This document shows positions 11,142-21,507 of a stretch of 64,000 nucleotides of DNA, piece after piece. Source of the DNA: Flocculibacter collagenilyticus (GTDB taxonomy: Bacteria; Pseudomonadota; Gammaproteobacteria; Enterobacterales; Alteromonadaceae); assembly GCF_016469335.1 (NCBI RefSeq), contig NZ_CP059888.1, positions 2,852,001 through 2,916,000 of the forward strand, in the 5' to 3' direction. Both the position numbers and the translations under genes were made by a program. Position 1 is the first letter of the stretch. Every line of letters begins with the position of its first letter. The notes under the pieces were generated by a model. It was not told the DNA's origin. It saw only the letters and a program-made list of their open reading frames with translations, and searched no databases.

Positions 11142-11183
11142 CCAATACCTATTTATACTCGAATCAACATAAATAGGTATTGG
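11142..11183. repeat. perfect 15-bp inverted repeat between tsf and pyrH
   Basis: CCAATACCTATTTAT (11142-11156) pairs perfectly with ATAAATAGGTATTGG (11169-11183) around a 12-base loop. It lies after the tsf terminator-like hairpin and before the pyrH start. No U tract follows on the minus strand, so it is unlikely to be a simple terminator. A processing or regulatory hairpin in the pyrH 5' leader is possible. Confidence 0.7.
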
Positions 11184-11188
11184 AGATA

Positions 11189-11222
11189 CAAAATAACCGC
11201 AGGTTAAAAACCGCGGTTATTT
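11189..11222 (-). terminator. hairpin after tsf, probable terminator or attenuator
   Basis: AAATAACCGC (11191-11200) pairs with GCGGTTATTT (11213-11222), and the interior GGTT/AACC extends the stem. The A/T-rich base of the stem resembles an intrinsic terminator, but the minus-strand tail (TGTATCTCC) is not strongly U-rich. It may only partly separate rpsB-tsf from pyrH-frr. Confidence 0.5.
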
Positions 11223-11277
11223 TATTGAATCTTATTGGCTATTCAAAGCCTCAAGCATCTTCTTTTCGTAAAAAGAA

Positions 11278-12126
11278 TTAACCTTTAGTCGCAGCGATTT
11301 GTGCAGCAACTTCAGCAGCGAAATCTTCTTCTTTCTTTTCGATGCCTTCACCAACTTCTAAACGTACGAACGTAGAAACTGATGCGCCTTTCTCTTTAAG
11401 AATTTCACCAACAGTTTTCTTAGGTTCCATGATGAATGCTTGACCAGTAAGAGAGATCTCACCAGTAAACTTCTTCATGCGACCAGTAACCATTTTTTCA
11501 GCGATTTCTGCTGGTTTACCTTCGTTCATCGCAATTTCGATTTGAACTTGACGCTCTTTCTCTACGATATCAGCTGGTACATCTTCAGGGTTAACATACT
11601 CTGGACGAGAAGCAGCAACGTGCATCGCTACATGCTTAAGTGTTTCTGCATCAGCTTCACCTGAAACAACAACACCAATACGCTCACCGTGACGGTATGC
11701 AGCAAGAGAAGAACCTTCAACATATTGAAGACGACGTACATTAATGTTTTCACCAATTTTAGCTACTAACTGTACACGCTCTTCTTCGAACTGTGCTTGT
11801 AAGTCAGCTACAGTCATTTTAGAAGCAATTGCAGCATCAGCAACTTTATTAGCGAATGCTAGGAAATTGTCGTCTTTAGCAACGAAGTCTGTTTGACAGT
11901 TCACTTCAACTAAAGCAGCAACACCATCAGCTTGTTTGATGATGATTGTACCTTCAGCAGCAACGTTGCCAGCTTTTTTAGCAGCTTTCGCTTGACCATT
12001 TTTACGCATATTTTCGATTGCTGCGTCAATGTCACCATTTGTTTCAGTTAACGCTTTTTTACAATCCATCATGCCAGCGCCAGTGCGCTCGCGTAGCTCT
12101 TTTACTAGGGCAGCAGTAACAGCCAT
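11278..12126 (-). CDS. tsf: translation elongation factor Ts
   Basis: Nucleotide exchange factor for EF-Tu. The N-terminal UBA-like domain has [20 protein letters not shown], the classic EF-Ts signature, and [10 protein letters not shown] follows at the start of the core domain. I place the start at ATG 12126 (282 residues, E. coli 283) because GAGGAA lies upstream at good spacing; a five-residue-longer frame has no such site. Second gene of rpsB-tsf, separated from rpsB by a short attenuator-like hairpin. Confidence 0.97.
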   Translation of the reverse strand: MAVTAALVKELRERTGAGMMDCKKALTETNGDIDAAIENMRKNGQAKAAKKAGNVAAEGTIIIKQADGVAALVEVNCQTDFVAKDDNFLAFANKVADAAIASKMTVADLQAQFEEERVQLVAKIGENINVRRLQYVEGSSLAAYRHGERIGVVVSGEADAETLKHVAMHVAASRPEYVNPEDVPADIVEKERQVQIEIAMNEGKPAEIAEKMVTGRMKKFTGEISLTGQAFIMEPKKTVGEILKEKGASVSTFVRLEVGEGIEKKEEDFAAEVAAQIAATKG

Positions 12127-12149
12127 TGTGATCTTCCTCAAGTATAATT

Positions 12150-12179
12150 TGGTTAAAGAATAAGGGAGCTTTCACTCCC
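12150..12179 (-). terminator. weak intercistronic attenuator between rpsB and tsf
   Basis: On the minus strand GGGAG (12179-12175) pairs with CTCCC (12168-12164) around a 6-base loop, and the sequence that follows is TTATTCTTT. The short stem and imperfect T run suggest partial termination, in line with the known lower transcription of tsf relative to rpsB in E. coli. That function is inferred here. Confidence 0.45.
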
Positions 12180-12230
12180 ATATTTTCTACATCAATTAAT
12201 GCAGTTATATTACAACGTTTGAAAAACTGA

Positions 12231-12956
12231 TTATTCAGCTTCTACAAAGTCATCTTCAGCTTGAACTTCGATGTTGTTGTTACGACCTTCGTTTACTGTC
12301 GTTGCAACTGCAGAAGTATAAAGTTGAATTGCACGAATCGCGTCATCGTTACCAGGAACAACATAATCAACACCGTCTGGTGCAGAGTTAGTATCAACAA
12401 CAGCAATTACTGGGATACCTAGGTTGTTCGCTTCTTTAATCGCAATGTGCTCGTGGTCTGCGCCAATCACGAAGATTGCATCAGGAAGACCGCCCATGTT
12501 TTTAATACCACCAAGGCCTTTTTCAAGCTTTTCCATTTCACGAGTACGCATAAGCGCTTCTTTTTTGGTTAGCTTTTCAAAAGTACCGTCTTGGCTTTGT
12601 GCTTCAAGGTCTTTTAAACGCTTGATTGATTGACGAACTGTTTTCCAGTTAGTCAACATACCACCTAACCAACGGTGATTAACATAGAACTGATCACAGC
12701 TTACCGCTGCTTCTTTAATCGCTTCAGATGCTGCACGCTTAGTACCAACAAATAATACTTTACCTTTCTTAGCAGCTACGCTTTTAACAAAGTCTAAAGC
12801 ATCATTGAACATTGGAACTGTATGCTCAAGGTTGATGATGTGAACACGGTTACGAGCACCAAAAATGAAAGGTTTCATTTTAGGATTCCAGTAACGAGTT
12901 TGGTGACCGAAGTGAACACCAGCTTGAAGCATGTCGCGCATAGATACGTGAGCCAT
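12231..12956 (-). CDS. rpsB: 30S ribosomal protein S2 (uS2)
   Basis: Binds the 30S head-body junction with S1. Typical uS2 blocks are visible: [19 protein letters not shown] near the N-terminus, [27 protein letters not shown] and [19 protein letters not shown]. The frame is open to 13013, but ATG 12956 ([10 protein letters not shown], 241 residues, same as E. coli) has GAGGAA just upstream and is the family start. The upstream extension overlaps the leader that probably mediates S2 autoregulation. Confidence 0.98.
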   Translation of the reverse strand: MAHVSMRDMLQAGVHFGHQTRYWNPKMKPFIFGARNRVHIINLEHTVPMFNDALDFVKSVAAKKGKVLFVGTKRAASEAIKEAAVSCDQFYVNHRWLGGMLTNWKTVRQSIKRLKDLEAQSQDGTFEKLTKKEALMRTREMEKLEKGLGGIKNMGGLPDAIFVIGADHEHIAIKEANNLGIPVIAVVDTNSAPDGVDYVVPGNDDAIRAIQLYTSAVATTVNEGRNNNIEVQAEDDFVEAE

Positions 12957-13027
12957 TTTATATTCCTCTATAATTGGGGTTATGCCTCCATACATCCCAT
13001 ACTGCCGACTCACTTCTTATAACCCTA
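12957..13027 (-). promoter_or_regulatory. probable rpsB (S2) autoregulatory leader
   Basis: In the rpsB 5' leader, GGGTTAT (minus strand, 13025-13019) can pair with ATAACCC (12983-12977), enclosing about 35 bases that include GGAGGCATAACCCC just before the Shine-Dalgarno. From memory, the E. coli rpsB leader, where S2 binds to repress rpsB-tsf, has a very similar GGCATAACCCC segment at the same place. The pairing is seen in the sequence; the regulatory role is inferred from family knowledge. Confidence 0.55.
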
Positions 13028-13353
13028 AAATAATAGCGTTAACGATGAAGAAATAAGCACCCCGGCGTACGTGTCGATGTATGTGTGATTAAAATTTAAT
13101 TTCACCGCAATAAGTGCGGTTTATCGACTATGCGAATTTAGATAATCAAAAATAGAATTTGATTTACCTATTCGCGGCGCGCTTTATATCATATTCAAGC
13201 AGTTAATTTCAAGCACCAGTACTATTTTTGTACGATTATTATTTATGATTAATTTATACTATTTCATTTTTAGTAATGGCAATTAGCTATCAACATACAG
13301 GTAAACAACGTGTTACCATTAGCAGCAGCTGAACAAGTGTTATGAGGAAATAA

Positions 13354-14142
13354 ATGAGCGTAATTATTAAAACACCTGAAGAAATAGAAAAAATGCGTGT
13401 GGCTGGCCGATTAGCTGCCGAAGTACTAGAGATGATTGAACCCCACATTCAACCAGGTGTTACCACAGAACAGCTTGATCAAATTTGTCATGACTATATC
13501 ACTAAAGAGCAGCAAGCTATTCCTGCCCCGCTTAATTATCATGGTTTTCCAAAGTCTATCTGCACCTCTGTTAATCATGTTATTTGTCATGGCATACCAG
13601 CCGATAAAGCGTTAAAAAAAGGCGATATCATCAACGTTGATATTACAGTGATTAAAGACGGTTACCATGGCGACACGAGCCGTATGTTTTATGTTGGCGA
13701 ACCAAGTATATTGGCAAAGCGCCTAACAGAAGTCACTCAAGAGTGTTTATATAAAGCCATTAACATAGTTAAACCAGGTACTACGCTTGGCGATATTGGC
13801 CATATTATTCAAACCCATGCAGAAAAACACAACTATTCAATTGTTCGTGAATATTGTGGTCATGGTATTGGTAAAGAATTCCATGAAGAACCTCAAGTAG
13901 TTCACTACGGCTCTCCGGGTAAGGGCTTAAAGCTTGAAGCGGGTATGTGCTTAACAATAGAGCCTATGGTTAATGCGGGTAAGCGGCATAGTAAATTAAT
14001 GAAAGACGGTTGGACTGTACTCACTAAAGACCGCTCGTTATCAGCACAGTTCGAGCATACACTATTAGTAACTGAAAATGGCGTTGAAATATTAACTTTG
14101 CGTAGTGACGACACGATTGATAGAGTTATTTCGCACAGTTAA
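13354..14142 (+). CDS. map: methionine aminopeptidase, type I
   Basis: Removes the initiator methionine from nascent proteins. The 262-residue pita-bread-fold protein has all five metal ligands: Asp in NVDITVIKDGYHGD (two Asp), His in CGHGIGKEFHEEP, Glu in LTIEPMVNAG and Glu in SAQFEHTLLV. The start is ATG 13354 after ATGAGGAAATAA, which supplies a good GAGGA site. Divergent from rpsB and upstream of glnD, the usual arrangement in this order. A terminator-like hairpin follows. Confidence 0.97.
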   Translation: MSVIIKTPEEIEKMRVAGRLAAEVLEMIEPHIQPGVTTEQLDQICHDYITKEQQAIPAPLNYHGFPKSICTSVNHVICHGIPADKALKKGDIINVDITVIKDGYHGDTSRMFYVGEPSILAKRLTEVTQECLYKAINIVKPGTTLGDIGHIIQTHAEKHNYSIVREYCGHGIGKEFHEEPQVVHYGSPGKGLKLEAGMCLTIEPMVNAGKRHSKLMKDGWTVLTKDRSLSAQFEHTLLVTENGVEILTLRSDDTIDRVISHS

Positions 14143-14157
14143 AACCTAGATTTGTAA

Positions 14158-14188
14158 GTTTAGGCTTTAGCAATTGTTAAGCCTAAAC
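14158..14188 (+). terminator. hairpin after map
   Basis: GTTTAGGCTT (14158-14167) pairs with AAGCCTAAAC (14179-14188) around an 11-base loop, between map and glnD. The tail is not T-rich, so termination may be partial and glnD could receive read-through. Confidence 0.5.
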
Positions 14189-14268
14189 TACCTACAACCG
14201 ACTGGCGTTCAACTTTTATTAATCTGCTTATATTAATTAGGTATTATTTAAGATTGTAAGGATTCTTT

Positions 14269-16896
14269 GTGGCCATTCCAGAACAACTGCTTTTCGATCT
14301 TCACCAACACAGCACCATAGACCAACTAAAAGAAACAAACGCACAATTTAATCACTGGCTATGTAATGCTTTTCAAGAATACCCAACAACCGAATTAGTA
14401 AAAGACCGCTCTGAGTTCGTTGATACACTCCTTAAAAAGCTTTGGCAAATATTTGAACTAGATAATGAACCAACACTTTGTCTTGCCGCTGTTGGTGGTT
14501 ATGGCCGCGCAGAACTTCACCCTCGTTCAGATATCGATTTATTAATCCTGACTAGCGCGGAACCTAGTTTAGGCGCCGAAGAAAAGATTGGTAAGTTAAT
14601 AGCTACATTATGGGACTTTAAGTTTGATGTAGGGCAAAGTGTTCGCACGGTTAAAGAAACCATCTATCAAGGCAAAAAAGACGTTACAGTCGCGACAAAC
14701 TTGATGGAAATGCGTCATATATGTGGTCCAAAAAATGAATATACTCAACTTAAAGATGCCATTAGCAAAGATGATTTTTGGTCATCAAGAGGCTTTTTCA
14801 TTGCCAAGAAAAAAGAACAAAATACACGCCATGAACAGTTTCATGGCACAGCTTACAGCCTAGAGCCTAACTTAAAAGCCACCCCAGGCGGACTACGTGA
14901 TTTACAAACCATTGGCTGGGTGGCAAAAAAGCATTTTAATGTAAACACCTTTGCTCAACTTATCGAGCACGGTTATTTAACTCAAGAAGAATATCAAGAG
15001 CTATTAGAATGCCAAGACAACCTGTGGAATATTCGTTTCGCACTTCATGTGGCAGCAGGTAGAGCGGAAAACCGCTTGTTATTTGATTACCAGCCAGAAG
15101 TTGCAAAAGTACTAGGCTTTGGTGACGATGGAAAAATATCTGTTGAGCGCATGATGAAGCGCTTATTCCGTATCATGATGCGCGCAGCAGAATTAAATAA
15201 AATGCTACTCCAGCATTTTGAGATGGAAATATTAAAAAGTAAAAAGAACAAAACGCAAAAAATCATTGATGAAAACTTTATGATTTATGGCGACTTGATA
15301 CAAGTCACTAACGACAGTGCCTTTTTAAAGCGCGGTAATATTCTATGGATGTTCTTACATATTGCCGATAATCCTTCCATTAAGGGAATTCATTCAGACA
15401 CATTACGTTTAATGCGACAAGTGAGGCGAAGACTGATAGGCGACCTACAGGATTATGCTGAATGTCGCTTCTTATTTTTAAAGTTATTTCGCCACCCTAA
15501 CGGCATGGGAACTGCTTTTACCCTAATGCATCAACATGGCATTTTATCTGCCTATTTTTCGTTGTGGAAAAACATTGTTGGTCAAATGCAATTTGACTTA
15601 TTCCATGCGTATACCGTGGATGAACACACACACCGTTTAGTAAAGTATTTATATCGTTACTTTCTTCCTGAGTTTAAAAGCGAATTTCCGATATGTCATG
15701 AAATTGCGCGAAAATTAAATAAACCAGAGCTATTGTTTTTAGCAGGTATTTTTCACGATATTGCAAAAGGCCGCGGTGGCGATCATTCAGACTTAGGTGC
15801 CATTGATGCCATGGAGTTTTGTCGTAGCCATAAAATGCGCGAAGCCGACAGTGAATTGATAGCATGGCTAGTACAAAACCACCTATTAATGTCTACTACT
15901 GCACAGCGCAAAGATATTCAAGATCCTGAAGTTATTCAAGGCTTTGCTGATCAAGTCAAAGATCAGCGACATTTAGACTATTTATACCTGTTAACTGTTG
16001 CCGATATTCGCGCAACAAATGACAACCTTTGGAATGATTGGAAAAACAGTTTATTCAAACAGCTTTACCAATATACAACGACTGCATTTATGCATGGTGA
16101 AAAACGCACCATGGACATACGATTAAAAGCAAAAGAAAATCGTCAAGATGCAAAAGCACTCATTTTAGAGCGTGGTTTTGATGAAAGTGATATTGATGCT
16201 GTTTGGACTAATTTAAAGGCGGATTACTTCGCCAAGAACCCTGCGAATAAAATATCGTGGGAAACACGTGAAATTATTAAACATACAGATAAAGAAACTC
16301 CACTGGTACGGGTAAGCAAAATGCCTATCCAAGGTGGTACCTTAGTGTTTGTTTATACCAAAGATCAGCCTGACTTATTTGCTGCGGTCGTAAGCGCATT
16401 AAGAAGTAAACGAGTTTCTATTTTTGACGCACAAATCATGCGTACGAAAGATGGCTACGCCCTAGATAGCTTTGTTATTTTAGAACCGAATGGTAAAGCC
16501 GTTACCTCCCAGTCGCGCATCAATAGTATAAAAAGTATTATTCAGCGCGCGTTAAAAAATAGAAATACCGTTAAAAACATTAAACATCGTTTATCGCGCA
16601 AGCTAAAACAATTTGACGTGCCACCCAAAATTAAATTTCTTCGTACATCGGCTAAAAACCGCACCTTAGTTGAAATTGTTTCATTAGATATGCCAGGATT
16701 ACTGGCGGAAATTGGCGAAGTATTTTTAGCATGTAACTTACAATTACATTCAGCCAAAATAACCACCATTGGTGAACGCGCAGAAGATATTTTCATGCTT
16801 TCAGATGAAAATGATAAAGCATTGACTAAAGAAAAAAAGCAACATTTAAAGGAAACGGTACTTACACACCTTTCCAAACTATCAGAAATTACATAA
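14269..16896 (+). CDS. glnD: bifunctional uridylyltransferase/uridylyl-removing enzyme GlnD
   Basis: Nitrogen sensor that uridylylates PII proteins at low glutamine and deuridylylates them at high glutamine. Domains in order: nucleotidyltransferase with [19 protein letters not shown] (about residues 75-95), a PII-uridylyltransferase linker, an HD hydrolase domain with [17 protein letters not shown] (about residue 495), and two C-terminal ACT domains (about 690-770 and 800-870) for glutamine. At 875 residues it matches E. coli (890). The start is GTG with AAGGA about 8 bases upstream. dapD follows after 40 bases, as in many gammaproteobacteria. Confidence 0.97.
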   Translation: MAIPEQLLFDLHQHSTIDQLKETNAQFNHWLCNAFQEYPTTELVKDRSEFVDTLLKKLWQIFELDNEPTLCLAAVGGYGRAELHPRSDIDLLILTSAEPSLGAEEKIGKLIATLWDFKFDVGQSVRTVKETIYQGKKDVTVATNLMEMRHICGPKNEYTQLKDAISKDDFWSSRGFFIAKKKEQNTRHEQFHGTAYSLEPNLKATPGGLRDLQTIGWVAKKHFNVNTFAQLIEHGYLTQEEYQELLECQDNLWNIRFALHVAAGRAENRLLFDYQPEVAKVLGFGDDGKISVERMMKRLFRIMMRAAELNKMLLQHFEMEILKSKKNKTQKIIDENFMIYGDLIQVTNDSAFLKRGNILWMFLHIADNPSIKGIHSDTLRLMRQVRRRLIGDLQDYAECRFLFLKLFRHPNGMGTAFTLMHQHGILSAYFSLWKNIVGQMQFDLFHAYTVDEHTHRLVKYLYRYFLPEFKSEFPICHEIARKLNKPELLFLAGIFHDIAKGRGGDHSDLGAIDAMEFCRSHKMREADSELIAWLVQNHLLMSTTAQRKDIQDPEVIQGFADQVKDQRHLDYLYLLTVADIRATNDNLWNDWKNSLFKQLYQYTTTAFMHGEKRTMDIRLKAKENRQDAKALILERGFDESDIDAVWTNLKADYFAKNPANKISWETREIIKHTDKETPLVRVSKMPIQGGTLVFVYTKDQPDLFAAVVSALRSKRVSIFDAQIMRTKDGYALDSFVILEPNGKAVTSQSRINSIKSIIQRALKNRNTVKNIKHRLSRKLKQFDVPPKIKFLRTSAKNRTLVEIVSLDMPGLLAEIGEVFLACNLQLHSAKITTIGERAEDIFMLSDENDKALTKEKKQHLKETVLTHLSKLSEIT

Positions 16897-16936
16897 TCTG
16901 AACCAACTATTATTAATACAGCAATTAGGAACAGTC

Positions 16937-17761
16937 ATGTCAGCTATTAAAGACATTATTGAACACGCATTTGAAACCAGAAATTCATTTACCGCAGAGA
17001 CTGCCAGCCAAGAAGTGGTCGACGCCGTAAATAACGTTATGACCATGCTTGATAGCGGTGAAGCTCGTGTCGCTGAAAAAATATCAGGCGAATGGGTAGT
17101 ACATCAGTGGTTAAAAAAAGCGGTATTACTGTTCTTTAAACTCAATGAAAACAAGCAAATTAACGGCGAAGAAACCCAGTACTGGGACAAAGTACCATTA
17201 AAATTTAGTGACTATACGCCAGAACAGTTTCAACAAGAAGGCATGCGCGTTGTCCCACCAGCAGTAGCACGAAAAGGGGCTTACATCGCTAAAAACGTTA
17301 TCTTAATGCCATCGTACACTAACATCGGCGCTTTCGTAGATGAAGGCACCATGGTAGACACATGGGCAACTGTTGGCTCGTGTGCGCAAATTGGTAAAAA
17401 TGTTCACTTATCGGGTGGTGTTGGCATTGGTGGTGTATTAGAGCCATTACAAGCTAATCCAACGATTATTGAAGATAACTGCTTTATTGGTGCACGTTCA
17501 GAAATTGTAGAAGGCGTGATTGTTGAAGAAGGCTCTGTAATATCAATGGGCGTTTATATTAGCCAAAGCACACGGATATATGACCGTGAAACAGGGCAAA
17601 TTCATTACGGCAGAGTGCCAGCAGGCTCAGTAGTCGTATCAGGTTCACTACCGTCTAAAGATGGTACTCATAGTCTTTATGCCGCCATCATCGTTAAAAA
17701 AGTAGATGCGCAAACGCGTGCTAAAGTTGGCGTAAATGCGCTACTTCGTGGTGTAGAGTAA
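16937..17761 (+). CDS. dapD: 2,3,4,5-tetrahydropyridine-2,6-dicarboxylate N-succinyltransferase
   Basis: Succinylates tetrahydrodipicolinate in the succinylase branch of lysine/meso-diaminopimelate synthesis. The 274-residue protein (E. coli 274) has an N-terminal helical domain, the conserved block [16 protein letters not shown], then hexapeptide repeats including [19 protein letters not shown], whose residues form part of the active site. It lies 40 bases downstream of glnD and is probably co-transcribed. A bidirectional hairpin follows before truC. Confidence 0.98.
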   Translation: MSAIKDIIEHAFETRNSFTAETASQEVVDAVNNVMTMLDSGEARVAEKISGEWVVHQWLKKAVLLFFKLNENKQINGEETQYWDKVPLKFSDYTPEQFQQEGMRVVPPAVARKGAYIAKNVILMPSYTNIGAFVDEGTMVDTWATVGSCAQIGKNVHLSGGVGIGGVLEPLQANPTIIEDNCFIGARSEIVEGVIVEEGSVISMGVYISQSTRIYDRETGQIHYGRVPAGSVVVSGSLPSKDGTHSLYAAIIVKKVDAQTRAKVGVNALLRGVE

Positions 17762-17790
17762 TTGGTAAATACTTATAGATAGCGTTGTCA

Positions 17791-17815
17791 TTTAGCCAGC
17801 CTAGTGCTGGCTAAA
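17791..17815. terminator. hairpin between convergent dapD and truC
   Basis: TTTAGCCAGC (17791-17800) and GCTGGCTAAA (17806-17815) form a perfect 10-bp stem with a 5-base loop. It lies between two convergent genes, with A/T at the stem base, so it probably serves as a terminator for both strands. Confidence 0.7.
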
Positions 17816-17832
17816 TTTAACTATCTGCGCGT

Positions 17833-18621
17833 CTAAACAACGTCCTTCCACCCCAACCTTTCAAACAACATTTCACACTCGCTGCCAAGGGATGCGGCCA
17901 CTTTTACACGCTCGCCTGTTACAGGGTGATTAAATTCAATATCTTTGGCAATGAGCAGCAAGCGGCTTAAATCATAATGCTCACGGAACATAGTATTATG
18001 TTTGCCATCGCCGTACGTGGTATCCCCCACGATTGGATGAAAGATATGCTTCATGTGTCGCCTGAGTTGATGTTTTCTTCCTGTTTTAGGAAACAGTTCA
18101 ACCAACGAATAACGCGAACTTGGATATCGGCCGACAGCGACTGGTAGCTCACATTGCTGCAAACAGTTGTAACGGGTAACCGCGGGTTGAGCAGGCTTAT
18201 CTTGTGCCGCTTTCTTATCTGTCATTTTATCTGGCATTTCAACCAGTGGATAATCTATTTCGTCGTTACCGTTAACAAAGCCGCGCACCACGGCTAAGTA
18301 TCGCTTTTGCACCGTATGCTCAGCAAATTGCTGTGAAAGCTTTGCCGCAATCTCTGATGATAGCGCCATCACCAATACGCCCGAAGTTGGCTTATCCAAA
18401 CGGTGCACAGGATAAACATATTGACCAATTTGATCGCGAACTATCTGCATAGCAAATCGCGTTTCATTTTTATCAATCATGGAACGATGCACCAATAACC
18501 CAGAAGGTTTATCAACCACCACTAAATATTCATCTTGATAAAGAATGTCCAACTGCTCTGTACTACTCGTAGAGATCTCCGTTAAGCTATCTGCAGATGC
18601 TGGCATTAAAGGTTCAGTCAT
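17833..18621 (-). CDS. truC: tRNA pseudouridine(65) synthase TruC
   Basis: RluA-family pseudouridine synthase that modifies U65 in some tRNAs. The catalytic aspartate is Asp76 in VHRLDKPTSGVLVM. Further family blocks are VDKPSGLLVHRS, QKRYLAVVRG, and PKTGRKHQLRRHMKHIFHPI with GDTTYGDGKHN. It aligns closely with E. coli TruC, including the VMQxVRDQIGQ-like VRDQIGQYVYPV, which separates it from RluA/RluC. A roughly 20-residue N-terminal extension relative to E. coli precedes LDILYQDE. It starts 1 base after the yqcC stop, so the two genes are coupled as in E. coli. Confidence 0.93.
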   Translation of the reverse strand: MTEPLMPASADSLTEISTSSTEQLDILYQDEYLVVVDKPSGLLVHRSMIDKNETRFAMQIVRDQIGQYVYPVHRLDKPTSGVLVMALSSEIAAKLSQQFAEHTVQKRYLAVVRGFVNGNDEIDYPLVEMPDKMTDKKAAQDKPAQPAVTRYNCLQQCELPVAVGRYPSSRYSLVELFPKTGRKHQLRRHMKHIFHPIVGDTTYGDGKHNTMFREHYDLSRLLLIAKDIEFNHPVTGERVKVAASLGSECEMLFERLGWKDVV

Positions 18622-18622
18622 C

Positions 18623-18934
18623 TTATTTCCCTAACAATTCATCAAACTGTCTACAAATCAAAATAAGCGAACTGTACTCCTTTAAGTGCTCTGTTTCTTC
18701 CGCCATAGGAGCTATCGCAATACTTGTTGGTAATGGCTGCTTTTGCTCAACTAACATCGTCATTCGCGGAATAAAAATAAACTGTAACCATTGCTCAAAA
18801 CGTAATGTGTCATAACAGAAGGGTTGCTGGCTGCGTAACGCCTCTTGTGTTGGTGGCGTTGATTGCCACAATTTCAATGCGTTAAGTTCTTCCGTAAGCT
18901 GAATTAATAAGTTCGCTGTTTGTTGGTGTTTCAT
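18623..18934 (-). CDS. yqcC: YqcC family protein (DUF446)
   Basis: Small helical protein of unknown biochemical role that is almost always encoded directly upstream of truC. The 103 residues show QQPFCYDTLRFEQWLQFIFIPRM, split by a conserved proline and the FxQWLQxxFIPRM pattern characteristic of the family, and a Q/L-rich N-terminal helix. Adjacent to truC with a 1-base gap, supporting a role linked to tRNA pseudouridylation or at least co-regulation. Function is not known. Confidence 0.88.
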   Translation of the reverse strand: MKHQQTANLLIQLTEELNALKLWQSTPPTQEALRSQQPFCYDTLRFEQWLQFIFIPRMTMLVEQKQPLPTSIAIAPMAEETEHLKEYSSLILICRQFDELLGK

Positions 18935-19094
18935 AGTCGGTCACAGATAAAGAAGTAGATATTTGGATCATAATCAAAACCACCTTATAATGCAGCCCCA
19001 ATTATGTTTAGCAAACCATATCCTTGCAGAGCATAACTATTTGCCAGCACTGGTAACCTAACAATACCGAACACAATTTTTAATAAGAGATGTT

Positions 19095-20126
19095 ATGACT
19101 GACTCGATTTCTACTATTTCCGAACTACTTAACGCTGCTGGTGCAAATTGGCGAATTTTCGACATGGGTAGAAAAGTTCAGAAAATCACGAGCAAAGATT
19201 TCTTAGCAATTGAAGATACCAGTATTCCTTATCCGTACCCAATTCAACAGCATGCATTTTTTGCTGTACTTTTTTGGCAAAAAGAGCAAATTAAGGCTCC
19301 TTTTATTTGGTTCTTAAAAATGCCATTGGACGAGCAAAGTAAACTGAATCAAGCCGCACGCAATCATTTTGCCACGATGGTACTTGAGTCATTGGGAAAA
19401 AACTTTATTAACGAAGCGCAAACTGGCGAAGAGCTGAATAACAACCCGTATGTATTTACGCCAAATCAGAATAAGCTCGCGTTGTTTAATGCCATAGTAA
19501 AAGTAGAGTTAAAGCAACCTGCTTCGCAATATTACGAGCATACACGTGATTATTTATCAGGTGTACTGGGATGGGAAAACTGGCAAGGTGTTGGCTTACA
19601 AGGCTTAGCTGATATATCGCAACGACTAAGCTTTGAAAATAATGAAGCCATCATTCGTGATGCCATTGACGAGATCCCTTATGATGTAAAAGCACCACTT
19701 GCAGCCATGCTAGAAAGCGCAAACATTTCAACCGAGTTTGCTGAGCTACTACTTGAAAAAATTAATACCGCCATTATTAATAATGAGAGCCAAGATTTAA
19801 TTACCTATCTGCGCATGTTATCTAACAGCAGTGCATCTGGCATTAAATCACAAGCAGTGAGCGCTATTTTAAACAGCCAACTAGCCAATCAGATAGATGT
19901 GCTAAGCGTAATTGCCGGAAGAATGTGGTCAGTATTAGTTGATGAGGAATTAACACTTACCTATTTAGAGCAGCTTGCAACAAATGAACAGGGCTTTGTG
20001 ATATTTCAAGGCTTAGTGGCTGACTTAGTCGCAATACCAACAGTAAGACCGTGGCTTTTGCGCGCTTTACGCGTTGAGCACAAATCACCAAAATTAACAG
20101 AAATGGTTGGTCAACTTTTTCGCTAA
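19095..20126 (+). CDS. DUF3549 family protein
   Basis: Conserved cytoplasmic protein of 343 residues, recognised as DUF3549 by its N-terminus (ISELLNAAGANWRIFDMGR, then SIPYPYPIQQHAFFAVLFWQ) and the central ENWQGVGLQGLADIS. The C-terminal half is a series of short helices, leucine- and alanine-rich, resembling HEAT-like repeats. No catalytic motif is apparent. In Vibrio and related genomes it is usually followed by a DUF3301 gene, as here (119 bases downstream), so the two may act together. Function is unknown. Confidence 0.8.
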   Translation: MTDSISTISELLNAAGANWRIFDMGRKVQKITSKDFLAIEDTSIPYPYPIQQHAFFAVLFWQKEQIKAPFIWFLKMPLDEQSKLNQAARNHFATMVLESLGKNFINEAQTGEELNNNPYVFTPNQNKLALFNAIVKVELKQPASQYYEHTRDYLSGVLGWENWQGVGLQGLADISQRLSFENNEAIIRDAIDEIPYDVKAPLAAMLESANISTEFAELLLEKINTAIINNESQDLITYLRMLSNSSASGIKSQAVSAILNSQLANQIDVLSVIAGRMWSVLVDEELTLTYLEQLATNEQGFVIFQGLVADLVAIPTVRPWLLRALRVEHKSPKLTEMVGQLFR

Positions 20127-20245
20127 GTCGTACCTACACGGGGTTGCGCGCTCCTAAAGACGGCAGATCGGCGAGTAAAAGAGTACTCACCTTGATAACT
20201 AGGTTTACGTTACCATTCAGTAACTTCACAGTGAGGTAAGCATCA

Positions 20246-20554
20246 GTGCTGCTTGAACATATTTTTTTACTGCTTTTTGCTTTGTTAATTATTTGGGCGT
20301 TCTGGTATCAACGCTCATTAGCTGAAATTGCTAGAAACTTTGCTCAGCAGCATTGCCAACAGCGTCAAGTTCAATTCATCTCTATCGCATTAGTTAAGCG
20401 TGGGTTTACAAGAAATAAACGCGGTACATTAACACTTAAAACAGAATTCAATTTTGAGTTTAGTGGCGATGGAGAGTCTAGATACGAAGGACAAATAATT
20501 TTAATTGGTAAGCAACTGGCTGATATTCAAATGCCAGCGTATAAATCACTGTAA
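20246..20554 (+). CDS. DUF3301 family membrane-anchored protein
   Basis: 102-residue protein with one N-terminal transmembrane helix (about residues 5-22, IFLLLFALLIIWAFW) and a small soluble domain beginning YQRSLAEIARNFAQQHCQQ and ending in a short beta-rich part. The arrangement identifies it as DUF3301. The start is GTG at 20246 with a strong GAGGTAAG site 7 bases upstream. It follows the DUF3549 gene, a pairing seen in other gammaproteobacteria. No function is established. Confidence 0.8.
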   Translation: MLLEHIFLLLFALLIIWAFWYQRSLAEIARNFAQQHCQQRQVQFISIALVKRGFTRNKRGTLTLKTEFNFEFSGDGESRYEGQIILIGKQLADIQMPAYKSL

Positions 20555-20637
20555 TGTAAGATTTATCGATATAGCAGCCAATAGCATTCAGTTTTGTTAT
20601 TTCTATTTGCTGCTATGTTCAATCACATCTAAGTTAT

Positions 20638-21339
20638 CTAACGCTGTTTTTCACGAAACATTAATGTGCCCTGCACATCACCAATCGTTAATGTATCTAC
20701 TTCTTGATACATATCATCATTAAAAAAGCGCTTATTACTTTCTATCGTTACTAGTACGCCAATTCCTTGTGTATCTTTATGCTGATCAACAACATTATCA
20801 ACCGCGCGCATTAAATAATGGCCCAAACCATGGTGTTGATGCTGGGGATGAACGGCAATGAATGCTAACAGATGGTAATTGTCATAATTGAGCGCATCTT
20901 TAATTCGCTTTTCTTTTTCAATCATCTGACGCGTACTTACTACGCCAGCGGTCAACAGCATTTTTAGTCGCCAGTGCCAAAACCGTTCTGCACCAAAACC
21001 TGCGTCTGGCTCTATCAAACACGCTACGCCAAGTAAGTGTTCGCCTGAAAATAACCCCACTATAGGCTGCTGATCAGCACAGAATGTATTAAGTTCTTCA
21101 CGTATGGCAATACGGAGCCTTTTTTCATAATCAATTTCATTTGCATTGAAAATACTCATAAACAAAGGGTCGTCATGATATGCCTGATACAACAATGACG
21201 CCGCTAATCGCATGTCTTCTGGCATCAAATACATGGCTTTAATCTCACCGTTCGCCGGTGTTAACCCCATTAACACATCACTAGACAACGCACTTGAATC
21301 ACTATTTTCATTCGCATTTTCATTGACCGACAGACTCAT
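20638..21339 (-). CDS. GNAT family N-acetyltransferase
   Basis: Predicted acetyltransferase of 233 residues. The acetyl-CoA-binding motif A is visible in the C-terminal half as AVHPQHQHHGLGHYLMRAV (Q/RxxGxG/A variant), preceded by a beta strand LLAFI. The N-terminal ~45 residues are polar and low complexity (ENANENSDSS). I set the start at ATG 21339, which has GAAGGA 8 bases upstream; a GTG seven codons upstream is less likely. The substrate cannot be deduced. Convergent with the DUF3301 gene. Confidence 0.85.
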   Translation of the reverse strand: MSLSVNENANENSDSSALSSDVLMGLTPANGEIKAMYLMPEDMRLAASLLYQAYHDDPLFMSIFNANEIDYEKRLRIAIREELNTFCADQQPIVGLFSGEHLLGVACLIEPDAGFGAERFWHWRLKMLLTAGVVSTRQMIEKEKRIKDALNYDNYHLLAFIAVHPQHQHHGLGHYLMRAVDNVVDQHKDTQGIGVLVTIESNKRFFNDDMYQEVDTLTIGDVQGTLMFREKQR

Positions 21340-21507
21340 ATAAACATTCCTTCGAAACACTTAATGTAAAACCACCTTAGCAATTGTATAAAACTTAAAC
21401 AAGCATCAAATTAGGTTCTATAATATACACAAAGCATTGAAGATTGAGCCAACTGGCCTCATGTCTATTTACATAACGAATATAAATAACCGCCGAGGTG
21501 ACTAATT

